From contig VAZZ01000364.1 in NCBI GenBank assembly GCA_005884715.1, positions 1 through 6,387 on the forward strand: 6,387 bases of DNA, given 5' to 3'. The DNA comes from Alphaproteobacteria bacterium. GTDB taxonomy: Bacteria; Pseudomonadota; Alphaproteobacteria; Rhizobiales; Aestuariivirgaceae. This document shows positions 1 through 5,617 of the stretch, in pieces. A program made the translations under genes and the position numbers. Within the stretch, counting starts at the first letter, position 1. Every line of letters begins with the position of its first letter. The notes beneath the pieces were generated by a model. It was not told the origin of the DNA, did not search any database, and saw only the letters and a list, made by a program, of their open reading frames with translations.

Positions 1-698
1 AGACCCGCCAGGGCTGCAACTCTGAGCGCATTGCCGTTATTCGAGCATAGACGATAGCGGATCGATACCGTCTCCGTCATGCCTCCGCGCAGCTCCCATT
101 CGACCTGAGCCGCGGGCTTGCCATAATGCAGCGCCCAATGCGACTTGAGATCATCTGGTCCACGCGGCCGGCCATGCCGCTCGATATAAGCGGGCGAGGC
201 GAATAGACCCATTTCGATCTGCGCCAGCTTGCGGGCGGCAAGGCTTGAATCTTCGAGTTCGCCGATCCTCAGAGTGACATCGAAGCCCTCATCATAAGGA
301 TCGACGAAGCGGTCATTGAGAATGAGCGCCACCTGAAGCTCCGGGTAACGGTTCATGAACTCGGCCACCGCCGGTGCCGCATGGCTGATGCCGAACGACA
401 TGGGTGCATTGATCCTGAGAATCCCCCGGGGTTCATTGTGCAATGCAGCAACAGCCCGGTCGGCTTCCTCGAGATCAGCCAGAAGAGCACGGCTGCGCTC
501 CAGATAGGCGTAGCCGCTGTCAGTCAGCCGGACAGTGCGGGTCGATCGCTTGAGAAGCTGGGCACCGAGCACCTCTTCGAGAGCGGCGATCTGCCGGCTC
601 GCCGCGGATTTGGAGACGCCAAGTTCCTGCGCCGCAGCGGAGAAGCCGCCTTCCTCAGCAACCGACACGAAAGCCCTTATAGCAGCAAGCTTGTCCAT
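1..698 (-). CDS. LysR-family transcriptional regulator, CrgA-like (3' end outside window)
   Basis: The minus strand is open from an ATG at 698-696 to the window edge, giving 232 residues of a protein whose family is usually about 300 long; the C-terminal part of the effector domain is missing. The N-terminus begins MDKLAAIRAFVSVAEEGGF and continues with SAAAQELGVSKSAASRQIAA, the classic LysR winged helix-turn-helix (about residues 1-60), followed by the linker helix. From about residue 87 (GILRINAPMSFG) it reads as a periplasmic-binding-protein-like effector domain of the CrgA type, including the usual FASPAYIERHGRP stretch. LysR proteins bind DNA as tetramers and usually control a divergent neighbour, here the pirin-flavoreductase pair. 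The inducer cannot be told. No good Shine-Dalgarno precedes the ATG, but the start matches the family N-terminus exactly. Family assignment is firm; the target is inferred from gene arrangement. Confidence 0.93.
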   Translation of the reverse strand, partial: MDKLAAIRAFVSVAEEGGFSAAAQELGVSKSAASRQIAALEEVLGAQLLKRSTRTVRLTDSGYAYLERSRALLADLEEADRAVAALHNEPRGILRINAPMSFGISHAAPAVAEFMNRYPELQVALILNDRFVDPYDEGFDVTLRIGELEDSSLAARKLAQIEMGLFASPAYIERHGRPRGPDDLKSHWALHYGKPAAQVEWELRGGMTETVSIRYRLCSNNGNALRVAALAG

Positions 699-704
699 TA
701 TTGT

Positions 705-767
705 TGCAATTATAGAGACAATATATTGCAGAATAAAGCGATTGTCTTGATATCCGCGACGAATATC
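705..767. promoter_or_regulatory. Cluster of inverted repeats in the LysR/pirin divergent spacer
   Basis: Three dyads overlap in this AT-rich spacer: TGCAAT (705-710) with ATTGCA (725-730), 14 bases apart; AGACAAT (716-722) with ATTGTCT (741-747), 18 bases apart; and GATAT (749-753) with ATATC (763-767), 9 bases apart, where 7 of 9 symmetric pairs match over 19 bp. A T-N11-A element with TAT/ATA ends lies at 711-723. LysR-type regulators typically bind a recognition site plus a weaker activation site in such a spacer, so these are the natural candidates. Which dyad is the real site cannot be decided from one sequence. Confidence 0.4.
709..714 (-). promoter_or_regulatory. Candidate -10 box for the LysR-type gene
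   Basis: The minus strand reads TATAAT here, a perfect -10 hexamer, only 10 bases upstream of the regulator's ATG. The -35 position (about 732-737, TTTATT with a 17-base spacer) is poor. Transcription would start near 701-703, leaving a leader of only a few bases, which fits the lack of a ribosome binding site. The region is AT-rich, so a chance match is possible. Confidence 0.4.
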
Positions 768-784
768 TATTGTTTTCATCGAAC

Positions 785-790
785 AAGGAG
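785..790 (+). promoter_or_regulatory. Ribosome binding site that fixes the pirin start
   Basis: AAGGAG lies 6 bases upstream of the ATG at 797. It supports that start over an in-frame upstream TTG at 770, which would add nine residues (MFSSNKEKK) absent from the family N-terminus. Confidence 0.8.
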
Positions 791-796
791 AAAAAG

Positions 797-1495
797 ATGA
801 TCATTCATCGCAAGGCGTCCGAACGCGGCCATGCCGATTTTGGCTGGCTCGACAGCCATCACAGCTTTTCGTTTGGCCAATATTACGATCCGAGCCATAT
901 GGGCTTCGGCGCGCTCAGGGTCATCAATGATGACCGGGTGGCAGGGGGCGGCGGTTTCGATACCCACAGCCATAAGGACATGGAGATCCTTTCTTATGTC
1001 CTCGAGGGCGGGTTGGCGCACCGCGATTCCCTTGGCAGCGGTTCGGTGATCCGCCCGGGCGACGTCCAGCTTATGTCGGCGGGAACCGGTGTTCGCCATT
1101 CCGAGTTCAATGCCTCGCAGGACGATCCGGTTCATTTCCTTCAGATCTGGATCATCCCGGAGAAGCAGGGCTTGCAGCCCTCCTATGCGGAGCAGCATTT
1201 CCCCGAAGCCGAGCGGCGCAACCGGCTGCGCCTCATCGCCTCATCCGATGCTCGTGACGGCTCGCTCAAAATCCGTCAGGATGCCGCCATTCACGCGAGC
1301 GTTCTGGAAGCGGGAGCAAGCCTGTCTCACAGTCTGAAACCGGGCCGGCGCTACTGGCTGCAGGTAGCCGCGGGTACGCTTGATGTCAATGGCCATGCCC
1401 TAGTGGAAGGTGATGGGCTGGCGCTCGCAAAGGAAGAGACCCTCGCCATAACCGCCAGGACCAAATCGGAATTCCTGCTCTTCGATCTTCAATAG
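797..1495 (+). CDS. Pirin family protein, YhhW-type bicupin (putative quercetin 2,3-dioxygenase)
   Basis: This 232-residue protein matches the pirin/YhhW family in length and across its length, beginning MIIHRKASERGHADFGWLDS. The N-terminal cupin carries all four expected metal ligands: H57 and H59 in FDTHSHKDMEI, and H101 and E103 in GTGVRHSEFN. The C-terminal cupin (about 120-232) lacks such a set, as usual, and ends in the typical LLFDL. YhhW has quercetin 2,3-dioxygenase activity in vitro, and other pirins act as redox-linked regulators, so the cellular substrate is open. It is cytoplasmic, with no signal peptide. The ATG follows a strong AAGGAG. It is the first gene of a pair with the flavoreductase and diverges from a LysR gene, which probably controls it. 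Family is certain; the physiological role is inferred to be handling of quinones, flavonoid-like aromatics or oxidative stress. Confidence 0.93.
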   Translation: MIIHRKASERGHADFGWLDSHHSFSFGQYYDPSHMGFGALRVINDDRVAGGGGFDTHSHKDMEILSYVLEGGLAHRDSLGSGSVIRPGDVQLMSAGTGVRHSEFNASQDDPVHFLQIWIIPEKQGLQPSYAEQHFPEAERRNRLRLIASSDARDGSLKIRQDAAIHASVLEAGASLSHSLKPGRRYWLQVAAGTLDVNGHALVEGDGLALAKEETLAITARTKSEFLLFDLQ

Positions 1496-1498
1496 GAG
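1494..1498 (+). promoter_or_regulatory. Ribosome binding site of the FMN reductase, overlapping the pirin stop codon
   Basis: AGGAG begins within the TAG stop of the pirin gene and sits 6 bases before the ATG at 1505. The arrangement suggests co-transcription and translational coupling of the two genes. Confidence 0.75.
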
Positions 1499-1504
1499 AA
1501 AATC

Positions 1505-2044
1505 ATGAAAATTCTGGCCATCACCGGGGCGCTCCGCAAGGAGTCCTATAATACCCAGCTTCTGAGGGCGGTGAAGGAGATGGCGCCCGAAGACATGGAG
1601 ATCGAGATCGTCACCTTGCATGGCATTCCCCTTTATGACGCCGATGAAGAGGACAAGCATGGCGTGCCTCAGAGCGTCAAAGCCCTGCAGGACAAGGTCA
1701 GGCAGGCCGACGGCATCATCATCGCGACACCGGAGTATAATTTTTCGGTGCCTGGCGTCCTGAAGAACGGCACCGACTGGCTTTCTCGTTCAGGCAATCC
1801 GTTTAAATGGAAGCGGGTCGGCGTGATGGGCGCCTCGCAGGGGCCGGTCGGCACCGCCCGGTCGCAATATCATCTGCGCCAGAATCTGAATGGCCTCGAG
1901 GCGATCACCATGCCGAAGCCGGAAATCTTCGTCGCCTCGGCCGATACGAAATTCGCCAATGGCAAATTGATGGATGAGGCGACGAGGAAGGTGATCGCAA
2001 CCTGGCTTAATGCCTTCAAGAACTGGGTGGCGAAGAAACCGTGA
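1505..2044 (+). CDS. NADPH-dependent FMN reductase / quinone reductase, ChrR (YieF) type
   Basis: A 179-residue protein of the flavodoxin-fold NADPH-dependent FMN reductase family, close to the usual 175-190. The phosphate-binding loop for FMN is visible at residues 8-16 (GALRKESYN), and the signature TPEYNFSVPGVLKNGTDW spans 75-92, contacting the isoalloxazine ring and forming the dimer interface. IPLYDAD (41-47) and ARSQYHLRQNL further on also match E. coli ChrR/YieF. Relatives reduce quinones by two electrons, and also chromate and azo dyes, avoiding semiquinone radicals. No signal peptide or membrane segment, so it is cytoplasmic. It starts 9 bases after the pirin stop, in what looks like a bicistronic unit. 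I give no symbol because chrR, azoreductase and FMN-reductase subgroups cannot be separated by eye. Confidence 0.9.
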   Translation: MKILAITGALRKESYNTQLLRAVKEMAPEDMEIEIVTLHGIPLYDADEEDKHGVPQSVKALQDKVRQADGIIIATPEYNFSVPGVLKNGTDWLSRSGNPFKWKRVGVMGASQGPVGTARSQYHLRQNLNGLEAITMPKPEIFVASADTKFANGKLMDEATRKVIATWLNAFKNWVAKKP

Positions 2045-2148
2045 TTTTCCCCTCTCCGCTTCAGGACACTAAGGCCACACGTCAGCTTGAGGATGTAATG
2101 ATAGGCGTTTCATTTTAAAGACACAATGCTTTAGTGAAGATGACCAGA
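2045..2148. other. Convergent spacer, no clear terminator
   Basis: This 104-base spacer separates the stops of the FMN reductase (plus) and rpe (minus), so a bidirectional terminator would be expected. I found no GC-rich hairpin followed by a T-run on either strand; the best pairing is a 4-base AAAG/CTTT stem on the minus strand near 2117-2132. Termination may be Rho-dependent, or the transcripts may overlap. Confidence 0.5.
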
Positions 2149-2823
2149 TCAGGCCGCGAGGCTTGTGGCGCCGGTTCTGATCGCAGCGATATTCCGGGCA
2201 TAGGCTTTCGCATCGCCCTTGAACACGGCGGAGCCGGTGACCAGCGCATTGGCGCCGGCCTTGACCACCAGCGGCGCCGTCTCCGCGGTGATGCCGCCGT
2301 CGACTTCGATATCGATATTGCGTCCCGAAACGAGATCGCGCGTTTCGCGGATCTTGTCGATCATCGCGGCAATGAAGCTCTGGCCGCCAAAGCCTGGATT
2401 GACCGTCATGATGAGGATGAGGTCGAGCCGGTCCAATACATGCCTGATGTGATCGATGGGCGTTCCGGGATTGAGCGCGACGCCGGCCTTCTTGCCGAGC
2501 GCCTTCACGGTCTGCAGCGAGCGGTCGAGATGGGGACCCGCCTCGGCATGAACCGTGATGGTGTCGGCGCCGGCCTTGGCGAAAGCTTCGAGATAGCAGT
2601 CGACTGGCGCGATCATCAGATGGACGTCAAAGGGTTTCCTCGTCACTGGCCGGATCGAGGCCATCACCACCGGGCCGAAGCTGATATTGGGCACGAAATG
2701 CCCATCCATCACGTCGATATGTATCCAGTCGGCGCCCGCTTGATCGACGGCGCGCACCTCATCGCCGAGCCTGGCGAAATCGGCGGAGAGGATCGAGGGC
2801 GCGATACGAAGCGGGCGGACCAT
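2149..2823 (-). CDS. rpe: Ribulose-phosphate 3-epimerase
   Basis: A complete 224-residue TIM-barrel enzyme of the usual length. It interconverts D-ribulose 5-phosphate and D-xylulose 5-phosphate in the pentose phosphate pathway and, where present, the Calvin cycle. It starts MVRPLRIAPSILSADFARLG. The active-site metal ligands are in place: H35 and D37 (WIHIDVMDGHFVPN), H68 (FDVHLM) and D175 (EVDGGI); D37 and D175 are the acid/base pair. The family's MTVNPGFGGQSF loop is at 139-150, and the phosphate-binding end reads NALVTGSAVF. The frame is open farther upstream, but the ATG at 2823-2821 gives the family N-terminus and lies one base after the gap stop codon, so I chose it. Its own Shine-Dalgarno is weak, suggesting translation coupled to gap. 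All key residues are present, so it should be active. Confidence 0.96.
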   Translation of the reverse strand: MVRPLRIAPSILSADFARLGDEVRAVDQAGADWIHIDVMDGHFVPNISFGPVVMASIRPVTRKPFDVHLMIAPVDCYLEAFAKAGADTITVHAEAGPHLDRSLQTVKALGKKAGVALNPGTPIDHIRHVLDRLDLILIMTVNPGFGGQSFIAAMIDKIRETRDLVSGRNIDIEVDGGITAETAPLVVKAGANALVTGSAVFKGDAKAYARNIAAIRTGATSLAA

Positions 2824-2824
2824 G

Positions 2825-3832
2825 TCAGATATGCTTGCCGAATGCCACAGCGGTGTCGGCCATGCGGTTGGAGAAGCCCCATTCATTGTCATACCAGGCA
2901 AGGACGCGCACCAGCGTGCCGTCCATCACCTTGGTCTGGTCCATATGGAAGGTTGCCGAATTGGAATTGTGGTTGAAGTCGATCGACACATTGGGGTCAT
3001 TGGTATAGCCGAGAATGCCCTTGAGCTGCTGCTCGGCTGCCCGCTTGACGGCGCCGTTGATCTCCTCTGTACTGGTCGCTTTCTTGGCGACGAACTTGAA
3101 ATCGATCACCGACACATTGGGGGTCGGCACCCGGATCGAGACGCCGTCGAGCTTGCCCTTTAGCTCAGGCAGCACCAGGCCCACGGCCTTGGCGGCACCG
3201 GTCGAGGTCGGGATCATCGACATTGCCGCGGCGCGGGCGCGATAGAGATCCTTGTGCATCGTATCGAGCGTCGGCTGATCGCCCGTATAGGCATGGATCG
3301 TCGTCATGAAGCCCTTGTCGATGCCGACCGCGTCATGGAGCACCTTGGCGACGGGCGCCAGGCAATTGGTCGTGCAGGACGCATTGGAGACGACGATATG
3401 GTCCTTGCTGAGCTTGTCGTGGTTGACGCCATAGACGACGGTCAGGTCGGCATTGTCGGCGGGAGCCGACACGAGCACGCGCTTGGCGCCGGCGGTGAGA
3501 TGGGCGGAAGCCTTCTCCTTCGAAGTGAAGAGACCGGTGCATTCGAGCGCGATGTCGATGCCATGCTCTTTCCACGGCAGTTGCGCCGGATCCTTGATGG
3601 CAGTGACCGTGAATTTCTCCCTGCCGACAGAAATCATATCGCCGGAGACGGCCACTTCATGCGGGAAGCGGCCATGGATGCTGTCATAGCGCAGGAGATG
3701 GGCGTTGGTTTCGACCGGGCCCAGATCATTGACGGCCACCACGTGGATGTCCTTGCGTCCCGATTCGAAAATGGCCCGCACGATATTGCGGCCGATCCGG
3801 CCAAATCCGTTGATCGCAACGCGCACTGCCAT
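2825..3832 (-). CDS. gap: Glyceraldehyde-3-phosphate dehydrogenase (phosphorylating, type I)
   Basis: A complete 335-residue protein, normal for the family. It oxidises glyceraldehyde 3-phosphate to 1,3-bisphosphoglycerate, or the reverse in gluconeogenesis. The Rossmann dinucleotide-binding motif is at residues 6-15 (AINGFGRIGR), with the cofactor-ribose aspartate D36 in VAVNDL. The catalytic centre SNASCTTNC has the nucleophile C153, and H180 in TTIHAYTGD is the base. The C-terminus carries the typical WYDNEWGFSNRM. At the S-loop, where strictly NAD-dependent enzymes have Leu-Pro, this protein reads TLDTMHKD, so dual NAD/NADP use is possible. The ATG at 3832-3830 has AGGAG 8 bases upstream; a GTG at 3841 abuts the same AGGAG without spacing and is rejected. 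The rpe gene follows after one base. Orientation is divergent from marR. Confidence 0.97.
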   Translation of the reverse strand: MAVRVAINGFGRIGRNIVRAIFESGRKDIHVVAVNDLGPVETNAHLLRYDSIHGRFPHEVAVSGDMISVGREKFTVTAIKDPAQLPWKEHGIDIALECTGLFTSKEKASAHLTAGAKRVLVSAPADNADLTVVYGVNHDKLSKDHIVVSNASCTTNCLAPVAKVLHDAVGIDKGFMTTIHAYTGDQPTLDTMHKDLYRARAAAMSMIPTSTGAAKAVGLVLPELKGKLDGVSIRVPTPNVSVIDFKFVAKKATSTEEINGAVKRAAEQQLKGILGYTNDPNVSIDFNHNSNSATFHMDQTKVMDGTLVRVLAWYDNEWGFSNRMADTAVAFGKHI

Positions 3833-3840
3833 GGCTCTCA

Positions 3841-3845
3841 CTCCT
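3841..3845 (-). promoter_or_regulatory. Ribosome binding site of gap, deciding its start
   Basis: The minus strand reads AGGAG here, 8 bases before the ATG at 3832-3830. It favours this ATG over the in-frame GTG at 3841-3839. Confidence 0.75.
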
Positions 3846-3876
3846 GTCTTGGAAAGGTCTTTGGTTGCAGGGCCGC

Positions 3877-3882
3877 TTTATA
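3877..3882 (-). promoter_or_regulatory. Candidate -10 box for the gap-rpe operon
   Basis: The minus strand reads TATAAA, five of six bases of the consensus, in an otherwise GC-rich stretch, and would give a leader of about 35-40 bases before gap. The -35 position 17 bases upstream (CTTCCC) is poor, so the call is weak. Confidence 0.35.
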
Positions 3883-3977
3883 GACGAGTTGAAAGCCGGG
3901 GGAAGGAAAAATGCCCAGGACGGGGGTTTACGGCAGGGAGGCATGCAAATATTTCATAGTTGTGCTTACATTAGCCG

Positions 3978-4007
3978 GAGATATAATAAGCTTGCTTAAT
4001 ATATATC
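3978..4007. promoter_or_regulatory. 30-bp palindrome, probable SlyA/MarR-type operator
   Basis: Two 14-base arms (3978-3991 and 3994-4007) flank a central TT, and 12 of 14 positions pair symmetrically. The core on the minus strand, TAAGCAAGCTTA (3987-3998), matches the published SlyA box TTAGCAAGCTAA at 10 of 12 positions, including the whole inner AGCAAGCT. It lies just upstream of the MarR-family gene and covers a TATAAT, so binding should block transcription of the efflux operon. Symmetry and position are read directly; binding is inferred. Confidence 0.7.
3982..3987 (+). promoter_or_regulatory. Candidate -10 box of the marR-efflux operon
   Basis: A perfect TATAAT, with TTGTGC at 3960-3965 as a weak -35 after a 16-base spacer. 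It lies inside the left arm of the palindrome at 3978-4007. Transcription would start near 3994, giving a leader of about 33 bases before the MarR ATG. Confidence 0.5.
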
Positions 4008-4026
4008 GAAGGTCTAATTTCTGGCC

Positions 4027-4500
4027 ATGAAACCCGAACACACATCGATCGGCCTCCTGCTGATCGACACGGCGCGCCTGCTGCGCAAGCGCTTCGAACA
4101 GAACGTCCGCGGCACCGGCCTGACCCGGGCGCAATGGCAAGTCCTCAAGGAGATCTATGTCCAGGAAGGACTGAACCAGGGGGCGCTCGCCGAGCTTCTC
4201 GAGGTCGAGCCCATCACTGTCGGCCGTCTGGTCGACCGTCTCGAACAGGCCGGTCTTATCGAACGGCGGCCGCACCCGACCGACCGGCGCGCCTGGTCGC
4301 TTTATCTGTTGCCGGCCGCTCATCCGCTTCTCGAGACCCTCAAGGTCATCGGCGGCGAGACGCGTGCCGAGCTTCTCCAGGAGATGAGCGACACGGAAAT
4401 CGATGAGGCGATGCGCCTCCTCGCCAAGATGAAAGGCAATCTCATCGCCGTCATGAGTGATGCAGGCGAAGAGCGGAGCGTAGGAAATGGCCGTCGCTGA
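4027..4500 (+). CDS. MarR-family transcriptional regulator, SlyA-like
   Basis: A complete 157-residue winged-helix regulator. The N-terminal dimerisation helix reads SIGLLLIDTARLLRKRFEQN (about 7-26), then GLTRAQWQVLKEI (31-43). The recognition helix lies around 61-74 in VEPITVGRLVDRLEQAGLI, and the wing has the family's D-R-R at 86-88 (HPTDRRAW). The C-terminal helices complete the dimer interface. Such proteins are usually repressors released by small phenolic or drug-like ligands. It is the first gene of an efflux operon and overlaps the next gene by 14 bases, so it probably represses its own operon through the palindrome just upstream. The Shine-Dalgarno is weak (GAAGG, 14 bases away). 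The subgroup resembles MarR proteins found beside EmrAB pumps; the ligand is unknown. Confidence 0.93.
   Translation: MKPEHTSIGLLLIDTARLLRKRFEQNVRGTGLTRAQWQVLKEIYVQEGLNQGALAELLEVEPITVGRLVDRLEQAGLIERRPHPTDRRAWSLYLLPAAHPLLETLKVIGGETRAELLQEMSDTEIDEAMRLLAKMKGNLIAVMSDAGEERSVGNGRR
4475..4478 (+). promoter_or_regulatory. Ribosome binding site of the membrane fusion protein, inside marR
   Basis: GGAG lies 8 bases before the ATG at 4487, within the last codons of the MarR gene. A second AGGA at 4482-4485 is too close to the start to serve. This supports the overlapping start. Confidence 0.55.
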
Positions 4501-5608
4501 AGCAAAACAGGAAACTCGCAATGTCGTCGAACTGCCGGTGATGCCGAAGCGGCGCGAGCGCCGCAGACTCATTCGCCTGGGGCTTCTCACCTTGGGTCCG
4601 TTGGTGGCGCTGGGCGTCGCCGCCGAGATGTATCTTTCCGGCGGGCGCTATGTCGAAACCGACAATGCCTATGTGCGTGCACCGATCATGAATGTCGCGA
4701 CCGATGTGGCAGGCACGGTCGCCGATGTCGCCGTTCATGAGAACCAGCATGTCGATAAGGGCGAATTGCTGTTCACCCTCGATGCGGAGCCGTTCCGCAT
4801 ATCCCTTGCCGGTGCCAAGGCGCAGCTCGGCATGGTGCGCAATGATCTCATCGCCCTCCAGGCGACTTATCGCCAGAATCTTTCGGCGATCGACCAGGCC
4901 AAGTCGTCGCTCGACTATGCTCAGGCGACCTATGACCGCCAGCTCAATCTGCAGAAGCGCGGTGTTGCGGCCCAGGCCTCGCTCGATGAAGCGCGCCGCG
5001 ATCTTGCGACAGCGCAGGAACAGCTGCGTGGCGCTCAGCGTGCCGCTGATGCCACTCTTTCGCAGCTTGGCGGCAATGCCGAAGGTTCGATCGAGGGCCA
5101 CCCGCGCATGCTCGAGGCGCAGGCCGTCGTCGACAGGGCCCAGCGCGATCTCACCCGCGCCACCATCCTGGCGCCCTGGTCGGGCACGGTCGCCAATGTC
5201 GAGAATCTGCGTATCGGCGCCTATGTGATCGCCGGCCAGCCGGCCATGAGTCTGGTCGCGAGCGATGATCTCTGGGTCGAGGCCAATCCGAAGGAAACCG
5301 ATCTCGGCCATCTCAAAGTGGGTGATACCGCCGAGGTGAGCGTCGATGCCTATCCAGGCATCGCCTGGAAGGCGAAAGTCACAGGGCTCAGCCCGGCAAC
5401 AGGAGCCGAATTCTCGGTGCTGCCGCCGCAGAATGCATCGGGCAACTGGGTCAAGGTCGTGCAGCGTGTACCGGTGAAGCTGGCGCTCGAAAAGAAGCCG
5501 AACGCACCCATGCTCACTTCCGGCATGAGCGTCGATGTCTCGATCGACACCGGTCACAGCAGGAGCCTGTGGACGTTGCTCGGCTCGAGCGCAAAGGCGG
5601 CTGAATAG
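4487..5608 (+). CDS. HlyD/EmrA-type membrane fusion protein of a multidrug efflux pump
   Basis: A complete 373-residue periplasmic adaptor, normal length for EmrA-type proteins. The N-terminus is cytoplasmic and basic (KRRERRR, 21-27), followed by one membrane segment at about 31-50. The family hallmark YVETDNAYVRAP (55-66) opens the first lipoyl half-motif, which ends HVDKGELLFTLDAEPF. A long helical hairpin (about 105-220), rich in Ala, Gln, Leu and Asp/Arg, should form the coiled coil that reaches towards an outer-membrane TolC channel. The second lipoyl half follows (ATILAPWSGTVANVENLRIG), then a beta-barrel region from about 260. It bridges the inner-membrane exporter encoded immediately downstream to the outer membrane. 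It starts inside the MarR gene with a 14-base overlap and ends 9 bases before the transporter. No TolC-like gene is in the window. The emrA symbol is withheld because the substrate is unknown. Confidence 0.94.
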   Translation: MAVAEAKQETRNVVELPVMPKRRERRRLIRLGLLTLGPLVALGVAAEMYLSGGRYVETDNAYVRAPIMNVATDVAGTVADVAVHENQHVDKGELLFTLDAEPFRISLAGAKAQLGMVRNDLIALQATYRQNLSAIDQAKSSLDYAQATYDRQLNLQKRGVAAQASLDEARRDLATAQEQLRGAQRAADATLSQLGGNAEGSIEGHPRMLEAQAVVDRAQRDLTRATILAPWSGTVANVENLRIGAYVIAGQPAMSLVASDDLWVEANPKETDLGHLKVGDTAEVSVDAYPGIAWKAKVTGLSPATGAEFSVLPPQNASGNWVKVVQRVPVKLALEKKPNAPMLTSGMSVDVSIDTGHSRSLWTLLGSSAKAAE

Positions 5609-5617
5609 GCGAGCGCC

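Noticed and set aside
381..800. 139-codon plus-strand open frame opposite the LysR gene
   Set aside because: It is antisense to a clear LysR N-terminus and ends past the pirin start codon; no domain is visible.
2067..2136. CACTAA (2067-2072) and TTAGTG (2131-2136) as a possible terminator stem between convergent genes
   Set aside because: The arms are 58 bases apart, AT-rich and lack a following T-run, so they would not form an intrinsic terminator.
2134..2976. 280-codon open frame on the plus strand opposite rpe
   Set aside because: It lies opposite a complete rpe with all catalytic residues. Its product is low-complexity in Arg, Gly, Asp and His, without family resemblance.
3254..3883. 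209-codon open frame on the plus strand opposite gap
   Set aside because: It is the complementary-frame shadow of gap, with no ribosome binding site or recognisable fold.
3943..3957. Second small palindrome (ATGCAAATATTTCAT) upstream of the marR promoter
   Set aside because: Only 5 of 7 pairs match in an AT-rich 15-mer, and it has no resemblance to the 30-bp operator, so chance is an adequate explanation.
3928..4590. 220-codon minus-strand open frame opposite marR
   Set aside because: It covers the marR gene and its palindromic promoter; the product has no family features.
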